Assembly: GCF_002878395.1 (NCBI RefSeq)
Contig: NC_061112.1
Span: 41,825,013-41,889,012, forward strand
DNA length: 64,000 nucleotides
Reading direction: 5' to 3'
Source: Capsicum annuum
Taxonomy: Eukaryota; Streptophyta; Magnoliopsida; Solanales; Solanaceae
Under the pieces are notes generated by a model that did no database searches, was not told the origin of the DNA, and saw only the letters and a program-made list of their open reading frames with translations. The position numbers and the translations under genes are program-made. Shown piece after piece: positions 35,032-45,293 of this stretch (position 1 is its first letter; every line of letters starts with the position of its first letter).

Positions 35032-36417
35032 TAAAAAACAGAAGGAAAAAAGAAAAGAAACAAAACAAAAATGTGGAAATAAAATATTACCTAGATAGGT
35101 AGATGTTAATTATGAAAGATCAATAAAAGTTACTCTCTTAATTTATTGTACTCACTGGAAGACAAAGTTATTAAAATATGTGATTCCAAAAAAAGTGATT
35201 CTGAAAAGAATCTAATAAATAAGAAAAAAAGTGATTGAATGAATCACTTATCGTTGGCGACCACTACACAACATGATATCTTCAGCCCAGACCAATACAA
35301 AATTACTGCAGTGGATTGTGAATTTCAATAGTCCATCACATGTATTTTCTCATATATAATAAGAGGGAGTTGGGAGCTAAGCAAGGACCACACTGTCAAC
35401 ATGCCTGCTTAATCAAGGGGTATTTTCGTCATTTTGGTTATATAATTATTTGTAGCTAACCACGTTTTCCATCCTGCATATTCATCATCTTTCTTCTTTA
35501 ACTGTGTTTCCAACTTTCCCTAAACAACATACTGATGGTCATTTAACATGCTAGCATCAGCGACGTTTTCTATTGAAAAATCACATAAATTGAATTGCAA
35601 CATTCCAGGTGCGGGAATTTAGCAGTATCAACTTCAACAATCTTGAATGTTCTTAAAATTCCCGATCAATGATTTGTTGAATCAATCGAACTCTTCTTCA
35701 TAATCGAGAATTTACTTTACAAAATCTAACAAATAATATTTTAATTCTCGAATCAAAATTTATCTTCATCATCTTTAAGTCCAAAATCAGATCTACAAAA
35801 AGTTGAAAATAAACAAATTTTGCCAATAGAGATCAACAAATTTAAAGAAAACAAATTTTGATAGGACAGACAAAACAAGCAACAGAGTGGAAGTAAGCAA
35901 AGTTGTAAATGAGAGCACGGAGAAGTTTCATTTACAATGCGGATGAGGTTAATGAAGATTAACCGAAAATGGAGAGAGTTGGGTTGGACAGTAGGAGAAG
36001 AGCAGAGAGTAGTTAGTTATACCCACCGCCTCATTTTACCCTTTTTTACTGTTACAGAATACTCTAGAAGCATTGATGCTTAGCTTAAATTTTGTTTTGG
36101 AGTTGGGTCTTGCCCTTACTGATTTAAAAAGTCATTGTATTTTATTTATCTATTATTTAAAATTTCATCACAATTTATTATTATTATTTAAATAATAGTA
36201 ATATGTTTAGCTGTTAGCCTCAAAATTTTCTTAATCCACTAAATGGCAGTATTTGATTTCTAATATTAGTACTCCTTTGTTGATTTGTTACGGAGCTTAA
36301 AAAATAAGAGTTTAAAAGTTTGAAGCAGCAAATTAAAGATATATAAAATACATTTAAATATTTTTTAATCTTATGAATTTAGATATATCGCCTAAAAAAT
36401 TAACGTTAGAATTTATT
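35032..36417 (+). other. Polypurine tract and probable 3' LTR of the Tat element (end unresolved)
   Basis: A purine-rich stretch with 'cagaaggaaaaaagaaaaga' lies at 35,038-35,064 and is followed by tgtggaaataaaat at about 35,071, a plausible LTR start. A TATA-like 'catatataataagagg' is at about 35,350. The purine-rich leader from 35,880 onward resembles an LTR 5' untranslated region. No second copy exists in the window for comparison, so the LTR end is uncertain. No gene is seen. One copy of the motif 'gaaaaatcacataaat' (35,574) matches the terminal repeat of the element at 2,607. Confidence 0.4.
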
Positions 36418-37705
36418 AGGTCCGTGCAAAGCACGGGCAATATAAGAGAAAGTTGGGCGGCTGAAGCAGCTCTTCGTCGACATATCTGCTTCAGCTGCTT
36501 GCTTCGTAATTTTACTATATTACTCCTAATTAATTATTATAAGTTATTTATATATTAAAAAATAATAATATTTAATAAAAAATTAAACTAGACATTTATG
36601 ACATGTCTACGTCAGGCGCTTTAATCATAATTTTACTAAATACTACCCTAATTAATTATTATAAGTTATCAAAATATTAAAAAATATATATTTAATAAAA
36701 AAAGGTAACATAGATATAAAATGATAAGTTAACTCTTGATATTTTAAATTAAATTCACGTCTTATATGAGGTCCACTTAATTTTTTTTCATAAAGTATTT
36801 TTTATAGTAATTTTGTGATATCAATTCTAATTAGTTATTGTGAGTCATTTAAGACATTTGATTTGCTGCTTCAATCGTGATTTTACTATATCACCTCTAT
36901 TTAATTATTATGGTCTAAGCATTATGTCACTTAAATTGGAATATAATGAAAAGTTTATAAATCACAATCATTAAAATCTTAGATTATTAAAAAATGTAAT
37001 TGACTATCAATGCCACAAAATTTTAAACAGGGAGAGTAACATAAATTATTTAAAAATTACAAAAAATTATTATAAATTACAATGGTTAATAGCTTAAAAT
37101 ATCTAAAAAAAAATTAATCCATTATATATTTAAAAAAAATACGTACAAAGTATTATAAATCACAATAATTAACAACTTAAAAAATTTAAAAGCTATAAAA
37201 TATTTGATTGACTTTTTAAATTATATCAATGCCACTTAAATTGGAATAAAAGAAAAATATTATAAATCACAATAATTATAAACTTAAATTATTTTTAAAA
37301 TATAATTGACTATCAACGCTATAAAAGTTTGAAAAAAGAGAGTAACATATATTATTTAAAAATTAAAAAAAATAATTATAAGTTACAGTAGTTAACAGCT
37401 TAACATATCTAAAAATATATTAAAAGTATGATTGATTATCTAAATTTTATTTATATCGCATAAATTGAGACAAAAAAATAACATGTACTGAACCTGTGTT
37501 ATCTAAAAAATAGTAATATAGATCCATCAAATTTTATTTTTCACTCTTTTTAGTAATTTATATATTTATAGTGTTTAATTCTGATTATGAATTAAACTTT
37601 TTAAATATACTTATATATATTTAAATAATAAATAATAATTATTAATATAATTATTATTATAATATTAATTTAGAATAAATATTGGGCTCGTGCTTTGCAC
37701 GGCCT
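36418..37705. mobile_element. AT-rich unit bounded by inverted GC hairpins, class unknown
   Basis: The left end is 'ggtccgtgcaaagcacgggc' plus 'aatat' (36,418-36,443). The right end, reverse-complemented, is 'ggccgtgcaaagcacgagcc' plus 'caatat' (37,705-37,679). Each end can itself fold into a hairpin (ccgtgc...gcacgg). The 1.29-kb interior is very AT-rich and contains a direct duplication (37,022-37,113 and 37,328-37,420) plus many 'ataaatcacaataattaa' motifs. The open stretch 36,373-36,558 crosses the left hairpin and is not a gene. Helitron-like hairpins are suggested, but no CTRR end is convincing. Confidence 0.45.
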
Positions 37706-38931
37706 TTTCTCACTGGTATAGAGAGTAAAAGAGGCGGTGGTTGCGTCACAATTCAAGTCAAATAAGGCAAGGTCTTGAGGCGGAAGTGGGTTCCCTAAGC
37801 CAATGAAAATAGGGAGAACGTATCCTAGGCCTAAATAAAGAAAAATATGGAATCCAAAAATTTTTCATGTTGCTTCCAAAAAATAATAAATAAAGAAACA
37901 AAGGGCTGCTCATGATCATGCATCAGCATTGAATGCTATAAAGGACAAATTCCTAATGATGGAATCTCACGCGAGCCTAAAGAAAAAAATATTTGATATT
38001 TCTACAAATAGAAATATTTAATTCAGTTCACCATATTTTCATTTGATATTACATAAAGAGATCTATGATTTTCTTCATACTAATATTATTGCAATTAAGA
38101 CATCAAGAGAGATACTTCAAGTCTAGACTTTAAAGAATTAAATACTTCATCAAGTCTTGAAATGGGGTATTTGTGATCATATAAATTTTAATTGTATTAG
38201 TCTAAATAAATATTATGAATTGATATAATTAAATTAATTATTTAAGTTTAAACAAATATCAATTGAATTAAAATCCAATTTTTGTTGGATTAATCTATTA
38301 ATTTGAGTTACAAATGATGAGTTCATTTTGCTAAGTCTAAGATGATCACACATTTCAGAGTCCCAATTTGGTATCATGTGGTAAATGATGTGGCATGCCA
38401 AGTCAATTGAAGGAGCCAATAGGATCATGATATGTATCAAAATGATGCAACAAGCCTAATGAAATCAAAGTCCATAAAAATGCGTCATGTCACTTAAATC
38501 TGATTGGTCGAAAGAAATTCGTATTCACCATCACTCTTTACTTCCTGCAACTATAAATAAGGGTCTCATAATTCAAAAAAAGGACCAACAAAAAGCAAGA
38601 GAGAGGTCGTGGATCAAACGCTGCAGATTTCTCTACAAATTCAAGCATTCAAGATCAGATCATCAAGATTCAAGATAAAGACTACAAAATTCAAGAATAA
38701 TCCCAAAAACTCTTGAATCCAAGTACAAGTCAAGTTCAAATCCATCAAATTCACAAATCGAGTTTAAATTCAAGATTAAGCGCGAAACTCTTGAATTTAT
38801 ATTTGAAAAGGTGAATCAGAGGATTCATAGAGATTGTAATACTCATATATTAAAATTAATAAAATAATTATTACAATATATTTCTTGTCTCAATTATTAA
38901 TTATTTCGTCTCAAAATTCTATTGTTTAACA
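37706..38931 (+). mobile_element. LTR-like block with TATA box
   Basis: No coding potential is seen. A TATA box (gcaactataaataaggg, 38,546-38,562) is followed by a leader full of 'ttcaagattcaag' motifs. A segment 'gagattgtaatactcatata' (about 38,830) leads to an end attgtttaaca at 38,931. This resembles the R-U5 part of an LTR, perhaps Ty1/copia. The start, a primer site and a second copy were not found, so a solo LTR or relic is the best guess. Confidence 0.4.
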
Positions 38932-38944
38932 ATACCCTTTCCAT

Positions 38945-40210
38945 GGACATCCCTCTAGAGATCATACACCACATAATTAATTATTTCTTTTTCTTTCCTA
39001 ACTTTCGGATTCATAAGAGGTTAAGTAGTAATAGGATCTTTTCTAGTGCCACTAGTTATCACTCCCTAGCCAACAAGAGAAGAAAGGATACTGACGGTGA
39101 GAGGAAAAACTTTTATTGGATCAGAAAAATCCATACTCCAAATAAAATCAACTTCTTTCCTTGGCTTTTTGACATATCAGGCTCCCAACCAACTTTACTC
39201 ACTCTAATATGGGGATAAACATCAAACCTATATGCTTAATTTTTGACTCCCACAATGAGGACATCACCCATATATTCTTTGAGTGCCCTTGTACTCATGT
39301 TTTTTGAAGGGACCTCTTCAATAAACCTAGCGACCCCTCTCAAGGCTTACCCTATCTACCCTCCCACCTTTCAATTGGAGCTCAATTTGGAAAATCATCT
39401 AGAATAGAGATTATGATAGGCTCCTACTTCGAAAAGAACTCCTCCCTTACTACTTGTTGACCATTTGGAAGTACAGAAAGTTCAATGTTTTTAACCACAA
39501 GACCCAAAGAAGGGTCGTCCTCATACTTATGCTAAAGTAATTGAGTTCAACTAACTCAGTAACAAGAGAACCAACACAAGCCATAAGATATCTCTTAATG
39601 TGAAATGGAATCCTCCTCAAAGATGTAACTACAAGTTGAATATTAATGGTTCTTGCCTTGGAAACTCTGAAAAGGGAATAATTGGTGGAGTTATCACAAT
39701 GGGAACTGGGTCTTGGGCTTTAGAAAAAGCTATCCCAATGATACCAATAACCAAATGGAGCTCTTAATGAGGGGCTTAAAATTGTTGAAAACCATAACTT
39801 TCTCCCCATAGAGATTAGTATTGATTCTCAAGAGATTTTAATGATGTTAAAGGAGGGAAATCTTCTCTATAATGATTTTATTGATGATTGCATGTTAAGG
39901 CTAAGAAAGATGGGAGGACTAGTGGTGCACCATAACTATAGGGAGCATAAAAGGGTAGTAGATTGCTAGCTAAACATGGAGCAACATCGACATTTTTTAA
40001 TGAAACACAAGTTTTTATAGTTCTTCCAGTGCATGATCGTGAAGCAGTTTGGGCAGACTTATTAGGAATTAATTTTGAAAAATATCTAATGATCCACAAG
40101 TGGGACAAAACCACTGTTTGTTTGCTATTAACCTAAACTAATTGGAGTTAAAGTTTGTATGTACACTTTAATTTTATTTATCTATGCATCCAGTTAACAG
40201 ACAAAAAACA
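38945..40210 (+). pseudogene. LINE C-terminal fragment: zinc-binding and RNase H domains
   Basis: The zinc-binding RT tail reads 'FYWIRKIHTPNKINFFPWLF' (39,105-39,165). In the next frame comes 'INIKPICLIFDSHNEDITHI' followed by 'FFECPCTHVF', where the second Cys of the first pair is Phe. An RNase H remnant follows: 'VKWNPPQRCNYKLNINGSCL', 'GNSEKGIIGG', 'SRLLAKHGA' and 'AVWADLLGINFEKYLM' (39,600-40,110). The catalytic D of 'NTDGS' is N-I-N-G-S here. Stops and shifts are numerous. It is the 3' end of a 5'-truncated L1-type LINE, and a short A-rich tail follows near 40,205. Confidence 0.7.
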
Positions 40211-40341
40211 AAGTATCCATAAATTTCTTTTGAAGAAAGAGTTATTATACCATTTAATGGACCCGATCAATCAACTAATAAAAAAACCATTTTGTTTCTA
40301 TTTTTGGTGTTGAGGATAGATTATTCTTCTATATTATTTTG

Positions 40342-40342
<1 letters not shown>

Positions 40343-40375
<33 letters not shown>
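40343..40375 (+). repeat. Homopolymer of 33 G
   Basis: There is an uninterrupted G run, preceded by 'attattttgc' and followed by 'taatggtcc'. Bases 40,210-40,997 around it hold no gene that I can see. Confidence 0.95.
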
Positions 40376-40376
<1 letters not shown>

Positions 40377-41558
40377 AATGGTCCTATGTTATTTTACGAA
40401 TATGCTGAATTTGAGATATAACAAGATCTAATTATTTAGAAAGTGCAAGATCTAATTATTTAGAAAGTCAATTGGAAGTAGAATTGTCCTGTTAGTACAT
40501 CCCATAAAATTTACAATAAATGAAATCCAACCAATGATAAAATTTCTTTTTGAAACAAATATATTCACGTCTTTCCTTAAGAAATGAGCTTACGCCAAAT
40601 TGTAAAATGGATAGAAGGAGCATTACCACTTAACTCTCCACAACCACAAATTTATGTTTAAGTTTTTATATAATTTCCTTCATCTTATATCACATTTTTT
40701 CTTTTCAAAATATAAATTATTAATTCACCCCTTAAAATTTTTTGAGAATTTTACAGACAAGTTGAACACTTTCAAAAAAATTAACTACAAGTAATATAGA
40801 AAAAAATTTAATTAATACTTTTTAGATTTAATAAGGTGAACAACTAATATGAAAAAACTATTTTTGTTAAGATGACCTACTAATATGCGACAGGGATCAC
40901 AAATTATTCTTCATTTCAATATTCATCACGGATATTCCTTCCAAACAAATATAAAGCATGCATTGATATGGTTTATTTTAGTAAATTTAATAATTAACTA
41001 GTAAATTTATCCGTTCTTCACATGGCGATAAGAAAATCAAAATATAGCCTTTTAACAACTTGGGTAAAACTTGTAGAGGGACAGGAATATATAAAACTCT
41101 TTGTTAGACAATTTTGCCATGCCTCATCTTCCGCCATAAATTTTGTTAAAAGTCAATATTCATTAATTGATAAATCTCTTAGATAACTTGTAAAAGGTAC
41201 ATTAACAATAAGACATTCATGTTTAGCTTGTACTTTTAATGATTAGTGATATAACTTAAAATCTCATTCACTTGAAAATAAAACTTCAAATATAAAACCG
41301 TAACTTCACCTAAATGAAATGACTCCTCCATCTCACTAACAAAAAGATGAAATTTAACAATGCAAAATTAATAGAAGCATTGATAGGCAAAAAAAGCTAC
41401 CAAAATCTTTTAAAAAATTTTTTTTAAAAAAATTGATTTATGCACTTTATACTAAAAAATCTTGAAAGTTAGGTACCGTTGATATTATATTGCTATTTAA
41501 GAAGCGAAAACACTCTAAAAACTTGAGAAAATGAAATTTTAAAAATAAGTACTACACT

Positions 41559-41684
41559 ACAGGTTAGGGGTCTATTAGAAAAAGTCTCTCTACTTCATCT
41601 GAGGTAGTGGGATGGACTATGTGCACTTTACCCTCCCCACGCCCCACTTGATGGAAATACACTAGGTATGTTGTTTTTTGTTGT
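41559..41684 (+). mobile_element. SINE, TS-type of Solanaceae
   Basis: The 3' half of a TS-like SINE: 'gtagtgggatggactatgtg', 'cactttaccctccccacg', 'ccccacttgatggaaataca', then the tail 'ggtatgttgttttttgttgt'. It is flanked by the perfect 12-bp duplication aagtactacact (41,547-41,558 and 41,685-41,696). The (TTG)n tail marks the tobacco TS family. The tRNA-like 5' half is missing. Confidence 0.82.
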
Positions 41685-42029
41685 AAGTACTACACTGTAG
41701 AAAGCTTTAAGAAATTCTTGCTTTAATCACTATTTCCTTCTCCACCATTTCAACCGCCCTACTTGTTTGGCGTCAATTCAAAGACAACCAAGCTTCTCGA
41801 ATTTTTTCAACAGAACAGCAACACTCAAATTGACATTGTTGATGGATGGTTCTTGAAAAGCAAATTAGTTTGGATATAATTATTTGTATAGAGAGTACTT
41901 AGAGATGCCAAAAGTCCAACCTGAATTCAAGTAGTAGTCAAGAGTTTTTAACAAACAAACAACGACCAACAAACATCTTTCCTTAGTACTATTATCAATA
42001 TGGATCTATTTGCGAGTAACTAAATAAAG

Positions 42030-42155
42030 AACAACAACAACAACATATTCAGTACACTCTCACACAATGGAGTTTGAGAAGGGTATAGTGTACGCAAAAC
42101 TTACCGCTACCTTAGAGGAAGAGAGAGTGTCTCTGCTAGACCCTAAACTTCAAGA
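42030..42155 (-). mobile_element. SINE, TS-type, opposite orientation
   Basis: It opens with the reverse-complemented tail acaacaacaacaacatattc. Next comes 'agtacactctcacacaatgg', 'gagaagggtatagtgtacgc', 'aaaacttaccgctaccttag', 'aggaagagagagtgtctctg' and 'ctagaccct'. The match to the reverse complement of the copy at 41,559 is clear. No target duplication was found. Confidence 0.75.
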
Positions 42156-42389
42156 AAAATCAAATCAAAGCAATCAGAAAAAAGGTAACAGAACAAAATA
42201 TGTCGAATGGTAACTACATCAAATCAATTAAAATAATGTAAATTAACTCCACATGATTTCTAAACAATAGTTTAATAAACTAATCATGAATCAACAGAAT
42301 CTTACATAGTGGGCTTTGTTGCCTAAGATCTCCCCCAACCATTATTATTAGGCTAAATAAAGAGTAATTCTTGAAAAATCATAGTAGAA

Positions 42390-42562
42390 AATCTAATAGC
42401 ACATGCCTTTGAAGATTGAATAGTTTTAGCTTCAAGTCCTTCAGATGCAGCTTGAGGAATCCTTGTAGAATATTCGCATCTACTAAATGACCATCTATCA
42501 TATGAACACTCCAAATTTCATTTTCATCTAATCTCTCTTCAGATAAAGGATCAAACATGACA
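42390..42562 (-). pseudogene. Short unidentified coding-like fragment
   Basis: On the minus strand, 57 codons without a stop read 'VMFDPLSEERLDENEIWSVH', 'MIDGHLVDANILQGFLKLHL' and 'KDLKLKLFNLQRHVLL'. The composition is protein-like (alternating acidic and hydrophobic residues), but I do not recognise a family. It may be an exon fragment carried by Helitron H2, or chance. Confidence 0.3.
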
Positions 42563-43454
42563 AAATATGTAGACTTACTAATACTCTGTAGGTATATATT
42601 GGTTTGCTTGTTAGTGGTATTTACATTTTATAAAAAAATAAAAACTCTCACACAGAAGTGAAGTAGGGTATCTCCCAAAATTCTCTAAATCAAAATTTTA
42701 ATTTTTAGATCGATAGCTTAATCCAACAATAGTGTAAGCCCACCTCTTGTCCTCTATTCAGTGTTTATATCAGTTTATATTCTTCTCTAAAATATATATT
42801 GTAATGAAATATTAAAAGACCCTCGTAAAAGGAAAAAAATTATTCCTATGAAGTCATCCACTCTAAAGTGGATCTCCAGAGTATGACACACTATACTTTC
42901 ATAACGAATAAGCAGAATCAAATGCAGTTTCATATACTGCTAGCAAGTGAAAAAATGACAGCAAAACATATAAAATGTACTTTAACACATTAATGATTTA
43001 GAAATTACCTTCAAATCTAGATGAATAACAGGTAGATACATTTTGATCAATTCGAAACTTGTGAAAAAAACTACTAACTTGAAAATGTTGATTCTAATGT
43101 CATAATTAAGATATGATTGTTGTTATTAAAATATCTTCTTCTCTTTGTTCTGACTAAAGCTCTTGTGCACTTTAGCACAGAAGAAGTAGAAGCATCACAC
43201 ATTCTCTTCTTCTTTCTCTTTCTCTAGTTTTGTTTGGCTAAAGCTCTTACACAATCCGACAGTGAAGTAGTAGAACATTATTAGCTTAGCCATTTAGTAC
43301 TACTTTATTTTTTAAAAGAATGATAAAAAATAGTAGATTATGAGTGGTATTGACTAACAAGACCACTATTTCAGCAAAAGAAAAGAAAAAGGATTAGATT
43401 TGGTGATTAACGATACACATGCGCCTAAATGATTTAATTTTCTTTAGTTGTGTA

Positions 43455-43535
43455 TTCATTATTGTTACGCTGGTGGAAGGTGGCAGGTATTCCATCGAAT
43501 TAGTTGAGGTGCACCAAATATATTCGAGCATCTCA
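43455..43535 (+). mobile_element. SINE body fragment (TS-like)
   Basis: The stretch 'gtggaaggtggcaggtattc' followed by 'catcgaattagttgaggtgc' corresponds to the middle of TS-type SINEs ('ggtagcaggta...ggaattagtcgaggtgcgcgc'). It is truncated on both sides. Confidence 0.5.
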
Positions 43536-43916
43536 GTAACAGATATGATCAGAAAAATCAGAAGGTTTCAGGGAGAAATGTAAGAAGACTTACTTGGAAT
43601 TGTTGGAGGCAACTCAGTAGCAGTTGCTCTGATTGATTGAATGGTGCGGGAACCAGTTTATCAGTTGGTTTAATTGTTTATATCATCTAAAGAGAAATGT
43701 TTGCATTTCAAGCATAGTAAAACACAATTAAAAGACTGGTTTACTGTAAGGGCGAAGATTGCACGATTGAGACAATATCTCCGAAGATGGCCGATTGTAA
43801 TTTGACAGAGTTAGAATTGTGTTGAAGGCCTACACATGATGCCTAAACAGATTTCACAAAAAGTCAAAAGCTTCCATTAATAAATAAACTTGATAAAAAT
43901 CATAAGGAAAAACACA

Positions 43917-43995
43917 TATGTGGCACGCCGGAAGGGCTCGTGTAGCTACAATAGGATTTGAAAAAGGAATTGATCGTGACTTTGAACCTGTTCTT
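43917..43995 (+). pseudogene. psbC: Plastid psbC (CP43) C-terminal fragment in nuclear DNA
   Basis: The reading '[20 protein letters not shown]' followed by 'FEPVLF' is the conserved end of photosystem II CP43 ('[28 protein letters not shown]' in plastids), with a few substitutions. Only about 75 bp is present and the last residues differ. It lies 270 bp from a mitochondrial 5S rRNA copy, so it may have come through a mitochondrial genome that already carried plastid DNA. Confidence 0.8.
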
Positions 43996-44263
43996 TTTGA
44001 GAGTTCACTTGAAATAAGAAACTGGAAGATATTAATTAGTTAATCACCAATACAGTCAAACACTAAGTTGTGCAGACTCTTCACTTTCGATGTTGGACCA
44101 GTTGACACTTTTGAAGAGTTCGAACAACATAGGTCGAACAACCTACATTTGAGGACAAAGTACCCCTTAAAAACGAAGAAAAGTAAAATAACAAAAGATT
44201 TAAGCAAAGAATCTCGAAAAAACAAGGACGCTTTGACATCATAATCTTTTTTGATTGCATTTT

Positions 44264-44382
44264 TTCACCGGGCTTGGACCATGTCTCCCGAACAATCTCA
44301 GTACCTATGGCGCAAGACAATTTCACATATCGAGGTCGGAATGGGATCGGGTGTTTTCACGTCTTACAGTAGTGCCCAGTTT
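44264..44382 (-). pseudogene. rrn5: Mitochondrial 5S rRNA (rrn5) copy in nuclear DNA
   Basis: The minus strand starts aaactgggcactactgtaag at 44,382 and continues 'acgtgaaaacacccgatccc', 'attccgacctcgatatgtga', 'aattgtcttgcgccataggt', 'actgagattgttcgggagac' and 'atggtccaagcccggtga'. I recognise this as the plant mitochondrial (not nuclear or plastid) 5S rRNA, with a handful of changes. Bases upstream on this strand (44,383 to about 44,485, with 'gggtccaaaggacacgtatc') probably belong to the mitochondrial rrn18-rrn5 spacer. The overlapping open stretches are not genes. Confidence 0.88.
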
Positions 44383-44695
44383 ATCTTGATTTTCGATTGA
44401 TGAACAAGAAGGAAAATGGAACAATTGAATTTTGGACTCGCCCCCGGATACGTGTCCTTTGGACCCTTCGCCCGCCCGCCATACTAACAAAAATGTTAAA
44501 GAAAATCAACAATTATTATATTCACTCACAAAATCAGGTTGGAGCAGATGCCACAACAAAGAGTAATCCATTCCTACAAATCAAATAAAATGGTAACATA
44601 AATTTAACTATTAATTTTCCTAAAATTAAGAGTTAATAGCGAGAATGAAAGAAAAATTGCACACATGCAACTACAAGGGCTCGATTTATACCAGG

Positions 44696-44697
<2 letters not shown>

Positions 44698-44730
<33 letters not shown>
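44698..44730. repeat. (TA)n microsatellite
   Basis: A run of about 16 TA units. Confidence 0.95.
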
Positions 44731-44732
<2 letters not shown>

Positions 44733-44857
44733 ACCACCAAAAGTTTTATTTTTTTCTTATTTAAAATCTTTCCTTGTGTTTTAAAGTCAAATCTTTACAA
44801 AATCATTAATTGCATTTTTATCGCGTATTTAAAACTTTCAAAAATTTGGTACTTCTT

Positions 44858-45136
44858 AAATTTTTATTGTTCTAATGCTTTTATATTTATTTCTACACTT
44901 TTCAAAATTTCTTAAAATCAAATTTAGTTGATTTAAAATTCTTAAACTAATGAAAAAAGTATTAGTTGTCATTAATTATGTTGTCTTCTAATAAGTAAAT
45001 GTTTTAGCATAAATATATTTAATTAATTTTCAACTAAATTTTTATTATTCTAACGCTTTTATATTTATTTCTACACTTTTCAAATTTTCTTAAAATCAAA
45101 TTTAGTTGATTTAGAGTTTTTAAACTAATGAAAGAT
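44858..45136. repeat. Direct duplication of about 100 bp
   Basis: The stretch 44,858-44,957 ('aaatttttattgttctaatg', 'cttttatatttatttctaca', 'cttttcaaa', 'gttgattta', 'aaactaatgaaa') recurs at 45,030-45,136 with few differences. The copies start about 172 bp apart, near the 5' end of Helitron H2. Confidence 0.85.
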
Positions 45137-45293
45137 TTTACCATAAATATATTTAATTAATTTTTAACTCTTAAATATTCGAAAATATAGTGAAAAGACG
45201 ATTTTATCTAAAACAAAGACTTCTAATGAAGGACAAAAAATTCAAATAATATTTCTAAAGCCTTTCATACCTTTAATATATTATAGATATAGA

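Larger units (their letters stand above)
7800..35070 (+). mobile_element. Ty3/gypsy retrotransposon, Tat lineage, broken and multiply invaded
   Basis: The order gag, protease, RT, RNase H, a second (archaeal-type) RNase H, integrase on the plus strand identifies the Tat branch of plant gypsy elements. A second RNase H is diagnostic for that branch. The interior is split by an inverted solo LTR in gag (8,470-10,348) and by a solo LTR in integrase (16,155-30,735) that carries further insertions. After the integrase come a 3' untranslated part, an antisense ORF, a tandem array and a polypurine tract, a layout known for Tat elements. Every frame is broken by stops and shifts. I could not identify the 5' LTR or primer-binding site; an inverted LTR-like block lies where they should be. 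The 3' LTR probably starts near 35,071 but its end is not resolved. Confidence 0.85.
40998..45293 (-). mobile_element. Helitron H2 (candidate), 4.3 kb, non-autonomous
   Basis: Read on the minus strand, it begins TCTATATCTATAATATATTA at 45,293. This matches the 5' end of H1 over roughly 100 bases, including 'tgaaggacaaaaaattcaaa'-type sequence at about 45,230. It ends ccatgtgaagaacggataaa followed by tttactag at 41,001-40,998. About 20 of the last 28 bases match the end of H3 (ccgcgcgaagcgcggataat...ctag), although the hairpin is degraded. Flanks are A before TC and T after CTAG. Between the ends lie two SINEs, a short coding-like piece, a psbC fragment, a mitochondrial 5S rRNA copy and an internal duplication. 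Whether all of these moved together is not shown. A second possible TC sits seven bases inside. Confidence 0.5.

Noticed and set aside
30848..36417. A stand-alone host PMD gene
   Set aside because: It is flanked by recognisable Tat 3' sequence, a tandem array and a purine tract, and is broken by many stops. An element-borne relic is simpler.
44040..44326. Two overlapping minus-strand open stretches (61 and 81 codons)
   Set aside because: One crosses the mitochondrial rrn5 copy and the other lies beside it. Neither resembles a protein.
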